64,000 nucleotides of DNA, taken from DASXZH01 sp963829965. Lineage in GTDB: Bacteria > Armatimonadota > Fimbriimonadia > Fimbriimonadales > Fimbriimonadaceae. How positions within the stretch are numbered: position 1 is the first letter of the stretch; each line of letters opens with the position of its first letter. Position numbers and translations under genes: made by a program. This document shows positions 1-7,675 of the stretch, piece by piece. Location of the stretch: assembly GCA_963829965.1 (NCBI GenBank), contig CAWHLK010000022.1, forward strand, positions 124,001 through 188,000, given 5' to 3'. The notes under the pieces were generated by a model. The model searched no databases. It was not told the origin of the DNA and worked only from the letters and a program-made list of their open reading frames with translations.

Positions 1-422
1 ACCGCTCGTATCCGTCTTCGCGACATGGGCCAAAGTATCGCGCCAGAGTTGAGGATGAAGGCTGGCCGCAAGTGGCAGAAACGGATCGTAAGGCGCAGTG
101 GTCGATTTGCCTTTGGGATCGGTTGCTGTGACCTTGCCATTGGCATAGCTGAATTTTGCTGTGCCGGCAGGTGACTCCCTATCCCCCTCCGCCGAAATCA
201 ATTTCCTTTAACCAGCTTGCCGGTGACGGCGCCCCCAATGGAGATATTTCCGATGCGTAGAGTCGTTTTCGAAGAAAAGGTTCCGTCCGGCTTTTCAATG
301 AACGTGTTCTCGCCCTGCGGAGAGTCGTTCAGCAGGATGTTCATATGAACGGTTTGCCCCAGTGCAAACCACGGAATGGCCCCGAGCACGACAACACCGA
401 GAAACTTGAGATGGAGACGCAT
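1..422 (-). CDS. Hypothetical secreted protein, frameshifted, incomplete at window edge
   Basis: The protein begins MRLHLKFLGVVVLG and has a clear signal peptide ending near ALGQ (residues 1-23). The frame stops at 198 after KLVKGN. Shifting by one base there opens a clean frame to position 1 that reads IDFGGGDRESPAGTAKF and continues with coding character, so one base is probably extra or missing near 200-205. No family recognised. The start is supported by a TAGACT box exactly six bases upstream, as at several other genes here. The C-terminus lies beyond the window. It may be secreted or periplasmic; the function is unknown. Confidence 0.6.
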
Positions 423-428
423 GGGCCC

Positions 429-434
429 AGTCTA
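429..434 (-). promoter_or_regulatory. -10 box of a probable leaderless promoter (TAGACT)
   Basis: TAGACT, six bases (GGGCCC), then the ATG at 422. Transcription would start at or next to the A of the start codon. No Shine-Dalgarno sequence fits in this space. Confidence 0.5.
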
Positions 435-479
435 CGATGCCGGCTGGCGGAAGTCAAGCCAAAGGGCCTAAAGCCACTC

Positions 480-1181
480 TTAGGGCGACAGATCCACCCA
501 ACGAGCACTCGCCAGCGACTTGTCCGCGTAGGATCCCGGCCCAATGATTTTCTGCTGAGTAAAGCCGGCCGTGTACTCCCATTCCGAACAGTAGCCCACC
601 GAAAAAGAGTACAGATCGAGACGGTTGGGGTCGAAGTTCGGCGAAGCCGAACCGGCGGCAAAGGCCGGGATGATCTGGTCGCCGGATATCTGGCGGCTGA
701 AAATGTAAACAGGAGTGTCGCCAACTTTGCAAGTTGTGAGGATCCTGGTTGGGTTGCTCTTCTGAGTCACATACTTGATGTCCGTCGCATTGAGCTTTGC
801 AAGCACCGCCGGCGTGGATTCGCCGCTCGTCCAACAGAAATCTCTCGGCACCTGGCGGGTGCCCGCCACCGTCAGTTTCACCGGATGCACGGCCCCAACC
901 GATCCGGAAACGTATTGGACGGTCTTCGCAATCACCTGTTCTCCGCCACTCGGTCGAAAAAAGCTCACGACGAAGCCAATTCGAGGTGACGGCGTCCACG
1001 TTCCGTAATTCCAAACCGCATCGCCCTCCACTACCGCGTTGGGCTTGCCGAGTTGGTTTTGGACGGCCTCATGACTGGCCCCCAGGAGCTGGATGCTCGC
1101 GGTAATACGATCCGCCGCCGACCACCCAAGGCTTGCGCTTTGCAGAGCATGACCCAATAGAAGAGGAACTAAGAACATCAA
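480..1181 (-). CDS. Hypothetical secreted protein
   Basis: A 233-residue protein with a hydrophobic N-terminus (MMFLVPLLLGHALQSASLG) that looks like a signal peptide. The next segment, with LLGASHEAVQNQLGKPNAV, resembles the start of small SmpA/OmlA-like repeats in which a helix is followed by GKP; this likeness is weak. The frame can start at TTG 1181 or ATG 1178. A TATTGA box lies six bases before the ATG, close to the leaderless pattern of this genome. It lies 57 bases upstream of the secreted protein starting at 422, on the same strand. Function unknown. Confidence 0.6.
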   Translation of the reverse strand: MMFLVPLLLGHALQSASLGWSAADRITASIQLLGASHEAVQNQLGKPNAVVEGDAVWNYGTWTPSPRIGFVVSFFRPSGGEQVIAKTVQYVSGSVGAVHPVKLTVAGTRQVPRDFCWTSGESTPAVLAKLNATDIKYVTQKSNPTRILTTCKVGDTPVYIFSRQISGDQIIPAFAAGSASPNFDPNRLDLYSFSVGYCSEWEYTAGFTQQKIIGPGSYADKSLASARWVDLSP

Positions 1182-1321
1182 TCTTCAATACGCCTATTTG
1201 CGACTCCGCGCTCAAATCGAAATAGAGCGAACCGGAAGCCACAAATCACTCGCTTCGAATCTGGGATTGTCCGAACCCTTCTAGCGATTGGATGGCGACC
1301 AGAGCACCTTGCTTCCCAAAG

Positions 1322-2050
1322 CTATTTCCTAAACCGGTCACCCAAGCCCATCGGGAGACCTTCAAGCTCGGCTTCGGCTTCCCGCCGCTCGCGAATCGCA
1401 TCTCGCAAATGGTCTCCCAACGAGCTGGTTTGCTGATACTGAGCGGCCTCGGCCTCAAGTTGAGCGATCGCGGTCTGCCGGCTTCCTATCTTCTCAACGA
1501 TTGACGACACGAACGTCCCGTCTTGGCATAGGGCCTGAAAATCCTTCTTGGATTGTTCATCACCCCTTATACAGGGCCTCGCGGCGAGTATCGCGAGCAG
1601 CATGTTGGTATCCACAAACGAGATCGCGTTCTCCTGAACCTCGTTGAGCGATGAAGGCAACAGTTGCAATTGCTGCTTGGCGGATAGGGCGCACCTGGCC
1701 GCCGATTCTAGGGCCGCAAGAACTTCGGGGACCACATGCCCCGAGGCGTTTTCATCGAGAAGCTTGGATTTGAACTTCTTGGCGGCTTTGTAGGAATCGA
1801 GCTGGAGCCTTTCTTCTGCGGTTTTAGGCTTCGTCCTTATCTCGTTGATCACAGCCATGATTAACAAGAGTAGGACAAACGAAGTAAAGCCGGCCAAAAT
1901 CTTATGAGTTAGGAGCCCGAACGCTACCGAAATCAGAGCTACCAAGAAATAGAACCATTCTGATAATTCACGAGCGGCCGCCCCACTCGGCCTGAGCGAG
2001 CGCAAATACTCCTTCAGCATCGGGCATTGCGGCTTGTTCTTGGCATCCAT
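1322..2050 (-). CDS. Hypothetical membrane protein with cytoplasmic helical tail
   Basis: A 242-residue protein. Two hydrophobic segments at about residues 32-66 (FYFLVALISVAFGLLTHKI, then FTSFVLLLLIMAVI) form a hairpin anchor. The rest is charged and largely helical, with coiled-coil character near the C-terminus (IAQLEAEAAQYQQ, RERREAEAELEGL). The middle holds SFVDTNMLLAILAARPCI, which superficially recalls the first PIN-domain motif, but the other acidic motifs are not obvious. No family is claimed. It is monocistronic and ends 62 bases before the tRNA gene on the opposite strand. Two-transmembrane proteins with soluble tails occur in defence loci and this gene flanks the accessory region, but that is context only. 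Confidence 0.6.
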   Translation of the reverse strand: MDAKNKPQCPMLKEYLRSLRPSGAAARELSEWFYFLVALISVAFGLLTHKILAGFTSFVLLLLIMAVINEIRTKPKTAEERLQLDSYKAAKKFKSKLLDENASGHVVPEVLAALESAARCALSAKQQLQLLPSSLNEVQENAISFVDTNMLLAILAARPCIRGDEQSKKDFQALCQDGTFVSSIVEKIGSRQTAIAQLEAEAAQYQQTSSLGDHLRDAIRERREAEAELEGLPMGLGDRFRK

Positions 2051-2111
2051 AAGGCTTGAATCAAATACTACTTGAATCGCCGCCGACGGTAAACTCCCGA
2101 ACGAAGACTGC

Positions 2112-2187
2112 GCGGCTGTAGCTCAGTGGATAGAGCGTCTCCCTCCGGAGGAGAAAGTCGGGGGTTCGAGTCCCTTCAGCCGCGCCA
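2112..2187 (+). tRNA. tRNA-Arg (anticodon CCG)
   Basis: All arms fold. The acceptor stem is GCGGCTG/CAGCCGC with discriminator G and an encoded CCA (2185-2187). The D stem is GCTC/GAGC. The anticodon stem is TCTCC/GGAGA with loop CTCCGGA, giving anticodon CCG (codon CGG). The T loop TTCGAGT sits on a stem with two G:U pairs. tRNA genes are common integration sites, and the accessory genes begin right after this one. No second copy of its 3' end was found downstream. Confidence 0.95.
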
Positions 2188-2245
2188 AAGCTCAAAGCCA
2201 TTCTCTGTTCCAAAATGCATATCATCATGCATAATCAATGACGTT

Positions 2246-2368
2246 ATGGAACATTCACCCGAGTCACAGGTGATCCTAAAATTCCTGGCTCAGAAGGGTG
2301 TAGCTCGTACACGTGAACTTGTCCAGGAAGGCTTCCATCGTGTCGTGCTCAAACTGTGCGCAACTTGA
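2246..2368 (+). pseudogene. Fragment resembling the N-terminus of an AbiEi-type antitoxin
   Basis: From ATG 2246 the frame encodes 40 residues. They include the segment LKFLAQKGVARTRELVQEGF, the helix-turn-helix opening typical of AbiEi-family (type IV) antitoxins and related transcriptional repressors, and then stop. The full family is about 200 residues, so this is a remnant or the product of an uncorrected indel. No AbiEii toxin follows. The fragment lies between the tRNA and a different toxin-antitoxin pair. Confidence 0.4.
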
Positions 2369-2469
2369 TTGGCGAGATTGTCCAGCCACTTTTGTGATCC
2401 GAAACTTGAGATCGCTTACAGTACGGCCCCAAAGCCGAAGTTGAGAAATGCCCATTCGTCATTTGAAAC

Positions 2470-3000
2470 CTACATGCTGCTGGCGATGGCGTTCCTCATC
2501 GTTTCTACGGGCAAATAGAGATGGTTCGGATCGTCTGACAAGGTCTGGAATCCAAAGTCAAGACGGTGATACCACCTTCTGGCATTCTCGTCTTTGGCGT
2601 CAAGAACGAGAGCGTAGATTCCTATATCCTCGGCCGCCTTTACCACCTGGCGAATGACTCGAAGTACGCATAACCGCCCCAATCCTTTGCCTTGGGCGTC
2701 CTTGTCGACTCCGAGCCTCCCCAGCAAAACGACACCCACTTCCGCGCGAGGCAATTTTTCTGCGGAAGAATTGCCCGTTTCTACGGTGCGCGTCACAAGC
2801 GTGTAATAGGCGTATATTTTCGGATCGCCATGCCTGGCCACCGCTACATGGGTGACACCGATATTTCGATCGGCATTCTGCCTTGCTTGCCTTGCTAGAA
2901 AGTCATTCAGCGCTGCACTTCCACAGTCGAAGTCACTGCGATCGTGGTGCGACTGGAGCCTTTCAAATACGAAGAGTGGCGAGTCCCTCAGAGGTTGCAC
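2470..3000 (-). CDS. GNAT-family toxin (TacT-like acetyltransferase)
   Basis: A 176-residue protein with the layout of the TacT/AtaT toxin group: FDCGSAALNDFLARQA near the N-terminus, the acetyl-CoA loop with QGKGLGRL, and ENARRWYHRLDFGF with the conserved tyrosine near the C-terminus. Members of this family acetylate the amino acid on charged tRNAs and stop translation. The start overlaps the end of the upstream DUF1778 antitoxin gene by 13 bases, so the two are co-transcribed and coupled. The GNAT assignment and partner are firm; the tRNA target is known for relatives only. Confidence 0.88.
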   Translation of the reverse strand: MQPLRDSPLFVFERLQSHHDRSDFDCGSAALNDFLARQARQNADRNIGVTHVAVARHGDPKIYAYYTLVTRTVETGNSSAEKLPRAEVGVVLLGRLGVDKDAQGKGLGRLCVLRVIRQVVKAAEDIGIYALVLDAKDENARRWYHRLDFGFQTLSDDPNHLYLPVETMRNAIASSM

Positions 3001-3293
3001 TCAGGATGCTCCGCTCGCAAGCGCTCATAATCCGCCAATGCGGTCTTGAGATTTTCTGTAGCCGGCGCGGGGGATTCTATGGAAGCGACGAATCTGGCGA
3101 AATCCCGTTCCGAAAGAACGATTCGCTCATGTTGCTCAAGCACCGTTTGCGCTTTGTCGGCTAGCGCGGCTTCGGTGAAATCGGTAATGGACTGCCCCAG
3201 GATCGCTGCCGCTTCTTCTGCGCGGCTCTTAATTCGTGCGCTTACTCGGCAACTCAGGCGGACGTAGCTCTCAGGGGTGGCGGATAGGTCCAT
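2988..3293 (-). CDS. DUF1778 antitoxin (TacA-like, ribbon-helix-helix)
   Basis: A 101-residue protein. The N-terminal segment RLSCRVSARIKSRAEEAAAIL with ITDFTEAAL is the DUF1778 DNA-binding domain, and the C-terminal tail (from VLSERDFARFV) is the part that wraps the acetyltransferase toxin in TacA relatives. The start is set by an AGGAG sequence nine bases upstream. It is the first gene of the pair and should repress its own promoter; a matching palindrome lies just upstream at 3308-3324. Confidence 0.88.
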   Translation of the reverse strand: MDLSATPESYVRLSCRVSARIKSRAEEAAAILGQSITDFTEAALADKAQTVLEQHERIVLSERDFARFVASIESPAPATENLKTALADYERLRAEHPECNL

Positions 3294-3307
3294 AGCGGCA
3301 ACTCCTA

Positions 3308-3324
3308 TGTGTCATTATGCCACA
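3308..3324. promoter_or_regulatory. Palindromic operator upstream of the toxin-antitoxin pair
   Basis: A 17-base near-perfect palindrome, TGTG-N-CAT-T-ATG-N-CACA, centred on 3316, with seven of eight position pairs complementary. It lies 15 bases upstream of the antitoxin start. Ribbon-helix-helix antitoxins bind such sites to autoregulate. The assignment is inferred from symmetry and position. Confidence 0.55.
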
Positions 3325-3561
3325 TTTACTAACGTAAATCGAGACCTTTTTGTTTCCGGGGTTATGGTCTAAAAACAGGCGCTTTATAGGATCTGGAGTC
3401 AGGGCGGGCCGCAACATTGCTCCACCCGGCGCGGCAGAAGTGGACTTCGATTCACACACGGGCTGACTATGCCACTTTCGATGACTACGCCGATGGGACC
3501 TGCGGCAATCCGTCCAACCCTCAAGACTTCGGCGCCTCAAGCAAAGGGCTACACTAACGGC

Positions 3562-4491
3562 ATGGCTGTCCCAGAGTTCTACCACTTTTTTCGTCCCGTT
3601 CTGGAAGTGCTCCTAGACGGGAAGACAAAGCCCAACCAAGAAGTCGTAACCGGGGTTATCGCCAAACTGAAGCTAACGGCACTAGACCTTGAAGAGTTGA
3701 TTCCAAGCGGCAAAAGAACCCGCGTGGCAGATCGAACCTATTGGGCACTCACCTACCTGTTTCAAGCTGGACTCATTAGCAGGCCAAAGAGAGGGGTTTC
3801 AGAAATCACTCAAGTTGGCCGCGACTACCTCCAAAAGGCACCGCTAATCATCAAGCCCAAGGATCTGGAGGTGTTCGAAGCATACAGAGCATTTCTTGAT
3901 AGATCCAAGTCAGCATTAGCAAAACCAGAAACCAACAAATCTGCTGAGGCCCTTGAAAGTAACTTGACTCCCGAAGAAACGATCTTGCAAGCTCATCAAC
4001 AAATCACGCTTCAACTGGCTGATGAAGTCTTGGAAAAGGTGAAAACCGTTACACCAACATTCTTCGAATGGCTGATCGTGCAGCTAATGCTGAAGCTGGG
4101 ATACGGAGGAGCCATGGTCGACGCAGGGACGACCCTAGGGAAGAGTGGAGACGGCGGCATCGATGGAGTGATCAAGCAGGACAAGTTGGGACTGGACAAC
4201 ATTTACCTTCAGGCAAAAAGATGGACAGAAGGAACAGTTGACAGAAAGGAGGTCCAGTCCTTTGTTGGAGCCCTAACTGGAAAGGCAGCGACAAAGGGTG
4301 TCTTCATAACCACCAGCCAGTTCACAAAAGGAGCCACTGAATACGTCCGTGGTGACCTAAAGGGATTGAAGGTATCCCTAATAGATGGAATCCAACTGGC
4401 AAAGCTGATGATCGAATACAACCTAGGAGTATCACCGATGGAAACCTACGAGATCAAACGGCTGGACTCGGACTTTTTCCTGGAGCAATAA
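3562..4491 (+). CDS. Mrr-type restriction endonuclease
   Basis: 309 residues from ATG 3562. The upstream in-frame codons to 3469 are probably not translated, because MAVPEFYHFFRPVLEVLLDG matches where Mrr proteins normally begin. The N-terminal half is the Mrr_N winged-helix domain. The C-terminal half is a PD-(D/E)XK nuclease, with GDGGIDG (residues 196-202) followed by QAK (217-219) supplying the metal-binding and catalytic residues. Mrr enzymes cut methylated DNA. The gene stands alone without a methyltransferase, which fits a type IV enzyme. Codon use looks more A+T-rich than the flanking housekeeping genes. Confidence 0.88.
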   Translation: MAVPEFYHFFRPVLEVLLDGKTKPNQEVVTGVIAKLKLTALDLEELIPSGKRTRVADRTYWALTYLFQAGLISRPKRGVSEITQVGRDYLQKAPLIIKPKDLEVFEAYRAFLDRSKSALAKPETNKSAEALESNLTPEETILQAHQQITLQLADEVLEKVKTVTPTFFEWLIVQLMLKLGYGGAMVDAGTTLGKSGDGGIDGVIKQDKLGLDNIYLQAKRWTEGTVDRKEVQSFVGALTGKAATKGVFITTSQFTKGATEYVRGDLKGLKVSLIDGIQLAKLMIEYNLGVSPMETYEIKRLDSDFFLEQ

Positions 4492-4529
4492 CCGAACAGG
4501 CAAGCTACCGCTGACTGAGAAACGGTCGC

Positions 4530-5600
4530 TCACTGATCCTCAGTCGTGTAGCTAAGAACGCGAAAAGATGCTTTCCACCTCGTGGCAGGATAGGTGTTAA
4601 AATCCAAGCCCTTTATCTCAAAACTGGTCCTCTTTGCAAGGCCAGGTTCAGCACGTACAGTAACCCATTGTCTCTCTGCATCAATCATTTCCTTCCCCTC
4701 ATTGTCGAAAAAGACAATCTGAAGGTCCACGCCAGTCACGGGTTTATCACCGTCGTTCTCCACTGAAAGATTCACAACGAACTTCCAGGACTTAAAATCT
4801 GAAATGGTTAAGTCGTATTGATCCCCCGCCCCCTGCCAATCTGGCGAGTTAATCTTTACCGACTGAACAGACGGCTTTAGTGAATCTCTAAGCGGCGCCC
4901 CAGAGCACTTGCCAACATCTGTTAGAAGTACAGATCCGGAAGCATCAATCAGGTTCTTCAAGTAAATCGATTTGACTGCAAAGTTCAGGTTCTGGCTCCC
5001 TTCTAAATAAGAGGTGGCAACACCAATAACTTTTTCATCAGAGGTCAGAACTGGCCCACCTGAAGAACCTGGTGATATCGGTGCGCTAATCTGATATTCC
5101 TCCCGACCATCAGACTCTCTCGAAGCTGAGACCAAGCCTGACGACAACGAAGCTTCTAGCCCACGCGGATTCCCGATTGCGTAGATGGTTTCACCAACAT
5201 CCACATTGCTCGTTTTTAGCTCAAGAGGCAAAAGAGTCGAATCCACTTGGATCAGAGCCAGATCCTTATCGCCATCTATACCCTTGATTCCAGCCACGCT
5301 CAGCGATTCTTTTGTCGTTGCACTAAGGATTTTCAGTTTGAAGCTGTTGTGAATGACATGGTAGTTTGTGGCTATCAGGTTTGGTGAGACAGCAAAGCCC
5401 GATCCCAATGCTTGCGGCTGGTCATGTGAATCCAGAGCAATGATCACGTAGATGGATGGCGACGCCTTTTGAAAGACCTCCTTGGCCGAATCTTGTCCCA
5501 TTCGAAGGTTAACTCGGTCAATCCCTGCGTTAGAGTTGAATGGACTTAGAATGGTCGCCCCAAGAGATACGGGCAGCAATGCGAGACCGAGAAGATTCAT
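4530..5600 (-). CDS. Secreted trypsin-like serine protease (S1C/HtrA-like fold) with C-terminal Ig-like domain
   Basis: Start taken at ATG 5600, where GGAGA precedes it and the protein begins with a signal-like segment (MNLLGLALLPVSLGA); the open frame extends further to 5660. The catalytic triad is visible: H81 in TNYHVIH, D113 in DKDLALI and S180 in PGSSGGPV. There is no PDZ domain. Instead residues from about 250 on (YDLTISDFKSWKFVVNL, NDGDKPVTGVDLQIVFF) look like an FxLYD/Ig-like beta domain. It lies alone between Mrr and a small coiled-coil gene in the accessory region. It may be an envelope protease, or a protease effector of a defence system; the sequence does not decide. Confidence 0.8.
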   Translation of the reverse strand: MNLLGLALLPVSLGATILSPFNSNAGIDRVNLRMGQDSAKEVFQKASPSIYVIIALDSHDQPQALGSGFAVSPNLIATNYHVIHNSFKLKILSATTKESLSVAGIKGIDGDKDLALIQVDSTLLPLELKTSNVDVGETIYAIGNPRGLEASLSSGLVSASRESDGREEYQISAPISPGSSGGPVLTSDEKVIGVATSYLEGSQNLNFAVKSIYLKNLIDASGSVLLTDVGKCSGAPLRDSLKPSVQSVKINSPDWQGAGDQYDLTISDFKSWKFVVNLSVENDGDKPVTGVDLQIVFFDNEGKEMIDAERQWVTVRAEPGLAKRTSFEIKGLDFNTYPATRWKASFRVLSYTTEDQ

Positions 5601-5749
5601 GTTTAAGCTTTCTCCAACTTCAATCATAACGCATGCGACCTCCTCTTCGGCACTCGGCAAACTGAGAAACCGTGCCGCAAGGCGAGATATCGAAGCTCAT
5701 CGAGCAGATGAACTCGAATGCGAGGGTCAGTTAACCCGGGAGGTCATTT

Positions 5750-6010
5750 CTAAGTGCCAGGGAAAGGCCTAAACCAACGCTTCCAGAAAGGAAGTCTCAG
5801 GTAATCGATCTGAGCCTCAAGCTGCTGAATGCGAAGGTCATGAGCCTCTACAACAGCCTGAATCACCTCAAGAGCCAAGGTTAGTTCATCCTTAACCCCC
5901 TCAATCTTCTTTTTTCCCATAGGCTCCTTCAAGGCACTGATAACCCTTGGAAGAGCATTCAGAGCAGGAGCCGCCAACATACTAGCAGCGGTAATAGGGT
6001 CCATCCACAA
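5750..6010 (-). CDS. Small hypothetical coiled-coil protein
   Basis: Up to 86 residues (M at 6010 or 6004). The N-terminal third is rich in Ala, Leu and Pro (MDPITAASMLAAPALNALP). The middle (residues 35-72) is a predicted helix with heptad-like spacing, and the end is aromatic and basic (LPFWKRWFRPF). No strong ribosome-binding site is seen. The A+T-rich composition matches the neighbours. No family recognised. It could be an accessory protein of the protease downstream on the same strand, about 150 bases away. Confidence 0.5.
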   Translation of the reverse strand: MWMDPITAASMLAAPALNALPRVISALKEPMGKKKIEGVKDELTLALEVIQAVVEAHDLRIQQLEAQIDYLRLPFWKRWFRPFPGT

Positions 6011-6116
6011 ATCTTAGCGCAATGGCGTTGAAGAGGGAGCCCAAGAGTCAGCTTCTAGAACCCCCAGTTCTGTCGGCGATCTCCGAAAAGTGCACCACTT
6101 CCGCGTTGCGAGAAGA

Positions 6117-6758
6117 ATGCCAAGCCATAATCAGCTAAGGGCCATGGACGAGATCGACGAGTACCTAAACCCGTTACGTGAACGTGGTGCGGTGGAATAC
6201 AAGCAAGCAGGCCTGTGGACGGAGTTGGAACCACAAGTCAAGCGTGAAGCCCTAGGCTTTGCCAACCGACGAGATGGCGGCGCTATTGTGATCGGAGTGG
6301 CAGAGGGCTCCGACAAGGCATTTTCAATCAAGGGTTTGACAGAAGAGCAGCTGTCTAGTTACCCTATTCGCCAGCTCGATCAAAGTATCTCGCACTGTGG
6401 ATATCCCAATATTCGATGCAACTCTTCCCTACAGGTATTCGATTCCAAAAAGCTGATCTTGATCCGAATAGACCCCTTCGACGGGCATGTAGTTGTTTGC
6501 ACAAAATCTTGCCATCCAAACCAAAATGGACCTCAGGAGCATTTCATCTATTATCGATGCGACAGGCTGGTTGAAACAAGAAAGGCCGACGCAAATGACG
6601 TTAGGGAAATAGTTGAGAGAGCAGCTGAGATCAAGCTCCAACAGCGGTTCCAGTGGCTGATTGAGGCAGGCATTCTTATTCCAGGCAGAATATCCCAACC
6701 CCTCCCTGAGTCTGACCAGGGGCAGTACGACGAGGAGCTTGGAGAGTTCGGAAGATGA
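6117..6758 (+). CDS. AlbA_2 (Schlafen-type) putative ATP/nucleic-acid-binding protein
   Basis: About 214 residues from ATG 6117 (ATG 6144, MDEIDEYLNPLRERG, is an alternative). The segment VEYKQAGLWTELEPQVKREALGFANRRDGGAIVIGV is the AlbA_2 domain, with the charged EYK, the helix with Lys and the GGAIVIGV strand. In relatives this domain is linked to RNA cleavage (Schlafen) or to regulation. Unlike AlbA_2 transcription regulators it lacks the long C-terminal ATPase and helix-turn-helix half; after about residue 165 there is only a short acidic tail. It overlaps the next gene by four bases (ATGA), so the two are made together. Confidence 0.75.
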   Translation: MPSHNQLRAMDEIDEYLNPLRERGAVEYKQAGLWTELEPQVKREALGFANRRDGGAIVIGVAEGSDKAFSIKGLTEEQLSSYPIRQLDQSISHCGYPNIRCNSSLQVFDSKKLILIRIDPFDGHVVVCTKSCHPNQNGPQEHFIYYRCDRLVETRKADANDVREIVERAAEIKLQQRFQWLIEAGILIPGRISQPLPESDQGQYDEELGEFGR

Positions 6759-7486
6759 GAACAGAATCATCTGAAGACATCCTAAACACCCTGAAGAAAA
6801 AACCAACCTATACTGTGTTGATTCGTCCTATAGGGTTTAGGGAGAGGATAGAATCGGTCCACGAGGCTAGAAGGATCGTGGAAGCCAGCTACGTTAGCTT
6901 GCGAGGATGGGACTTTCCATTTCTCAACTCCCACGAAGAGGCTTGGGAGCTAGCTGAGAACTATGTTTCGTCCTGGGTGCTGTTTAACCAACATGCAGAG
7001 ATTTGGCGATTCTATCTCAGTGGCCAGTTCGCATATTCAGGGATGATACGAGAGCAAGATTCTCAATACCAGGATTCTATTAGAGCACATACGCTGGGAA
7101 CGCATAGTAAGGATATGATGCTGGACATTGGGAATGTTCTCTGGTGCTTTACGGAGTTTTGGGATTTTGCCTCGCGGCTAGCCCAGAAAACTAACCTCGT
7201 CAATGGCCTTGAACTAAGCGTGAATGTCAACGGAATAAAAGGTTGGCGACTTGGCACTAGCACTTCAGATCGCATGTTTACCCAAAGCCAGCAATGCCAC
7301 ACCGATACAATACTGATTGAGGAGAAGCTCTCATATGCAGATCTGCTCACCCACAAGCTTCACTCGCGGAAGGCATTGCAAAAGCTCCTGAGCCATTTTG
7401 ACAAACGGATCGACGAAAATAATCTTGACTTGATGCAAGATGAGCTTTACAAGTTAGGATATGGAAAGAACAGGCGAGGTTCTTAA
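6755..7486 (+). CDS. Unknown protein coupled to the AlbA_2 gene
   Basis: A 243-residue soluble protein with no signal peptide. It starts at an ATG that overlaps the stop of the AlbA_2 gene (ATGA), so translation is coupled. It is rich in aromatic residues (SSWVLFNQHAEIWRFYL, VLWCFTEFWDFASRL) and mostly helical by inspection, with a basic C-terminus. I do not recognise a family. The strict coupling suggests a two-component unit in which this protein is the partner, sensor or effector of the AlbA_2 protein. Confidence 0.65.
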   Translation: MRTESSEDILNTLKKKPTYTVLIRPIGFRERIESVHEARRIVEASYVSLRGWDFPFLNSHEEAWELAENYVSSWVLFNQHAEIWRFYLSGQFAYSGMIREQDSQYQDSIRAHTLGTHSKDMMLDIGNVLWCFTEFWDFASRLAQKTNLVNGLELSVNVNGIKGWRLGTSTSDRMFTQSQQCHTDTILIEEKLSYADLLTHKLHSRKALQKLLSHFDKRIDENNLDLMQDELYKLGYGKNRRGS

Positions 7487-7675
7487 CGCATTGCTTCTAG
7501 GAGATTCCCTCTAACAGCCAATGTGACGGCCCGCGGCGTGTTCAGTCTTAGACAAGCTATAGCTCTTATCCATGGTCATGCCGCTGACCGGTCCCGTTTT
7601 TGTCCCGGATGACCGAGCGATAGTTATCGAAGACATCAATGTAGCTTCGGACCTGTCCTAGCCGGGGGGCCATTG

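Noticed and set aside
3390..3557. 56-codon frame before the Mrr gene (ADYATFDDYADGTCGNPSNP)
   Set aside because: It has coding-like composition but no start codon with a ribosome-binding site and no recognised family; it could be a remnant, yet cannot be supported.
2112..7675. Integrated element bounded by att sites at the tRNA-Arg
   Set aside because: No copy of the tRNA 3' end was found up to or beyond 7.6 kb and no integrase is present, so only a looser island is claimed.
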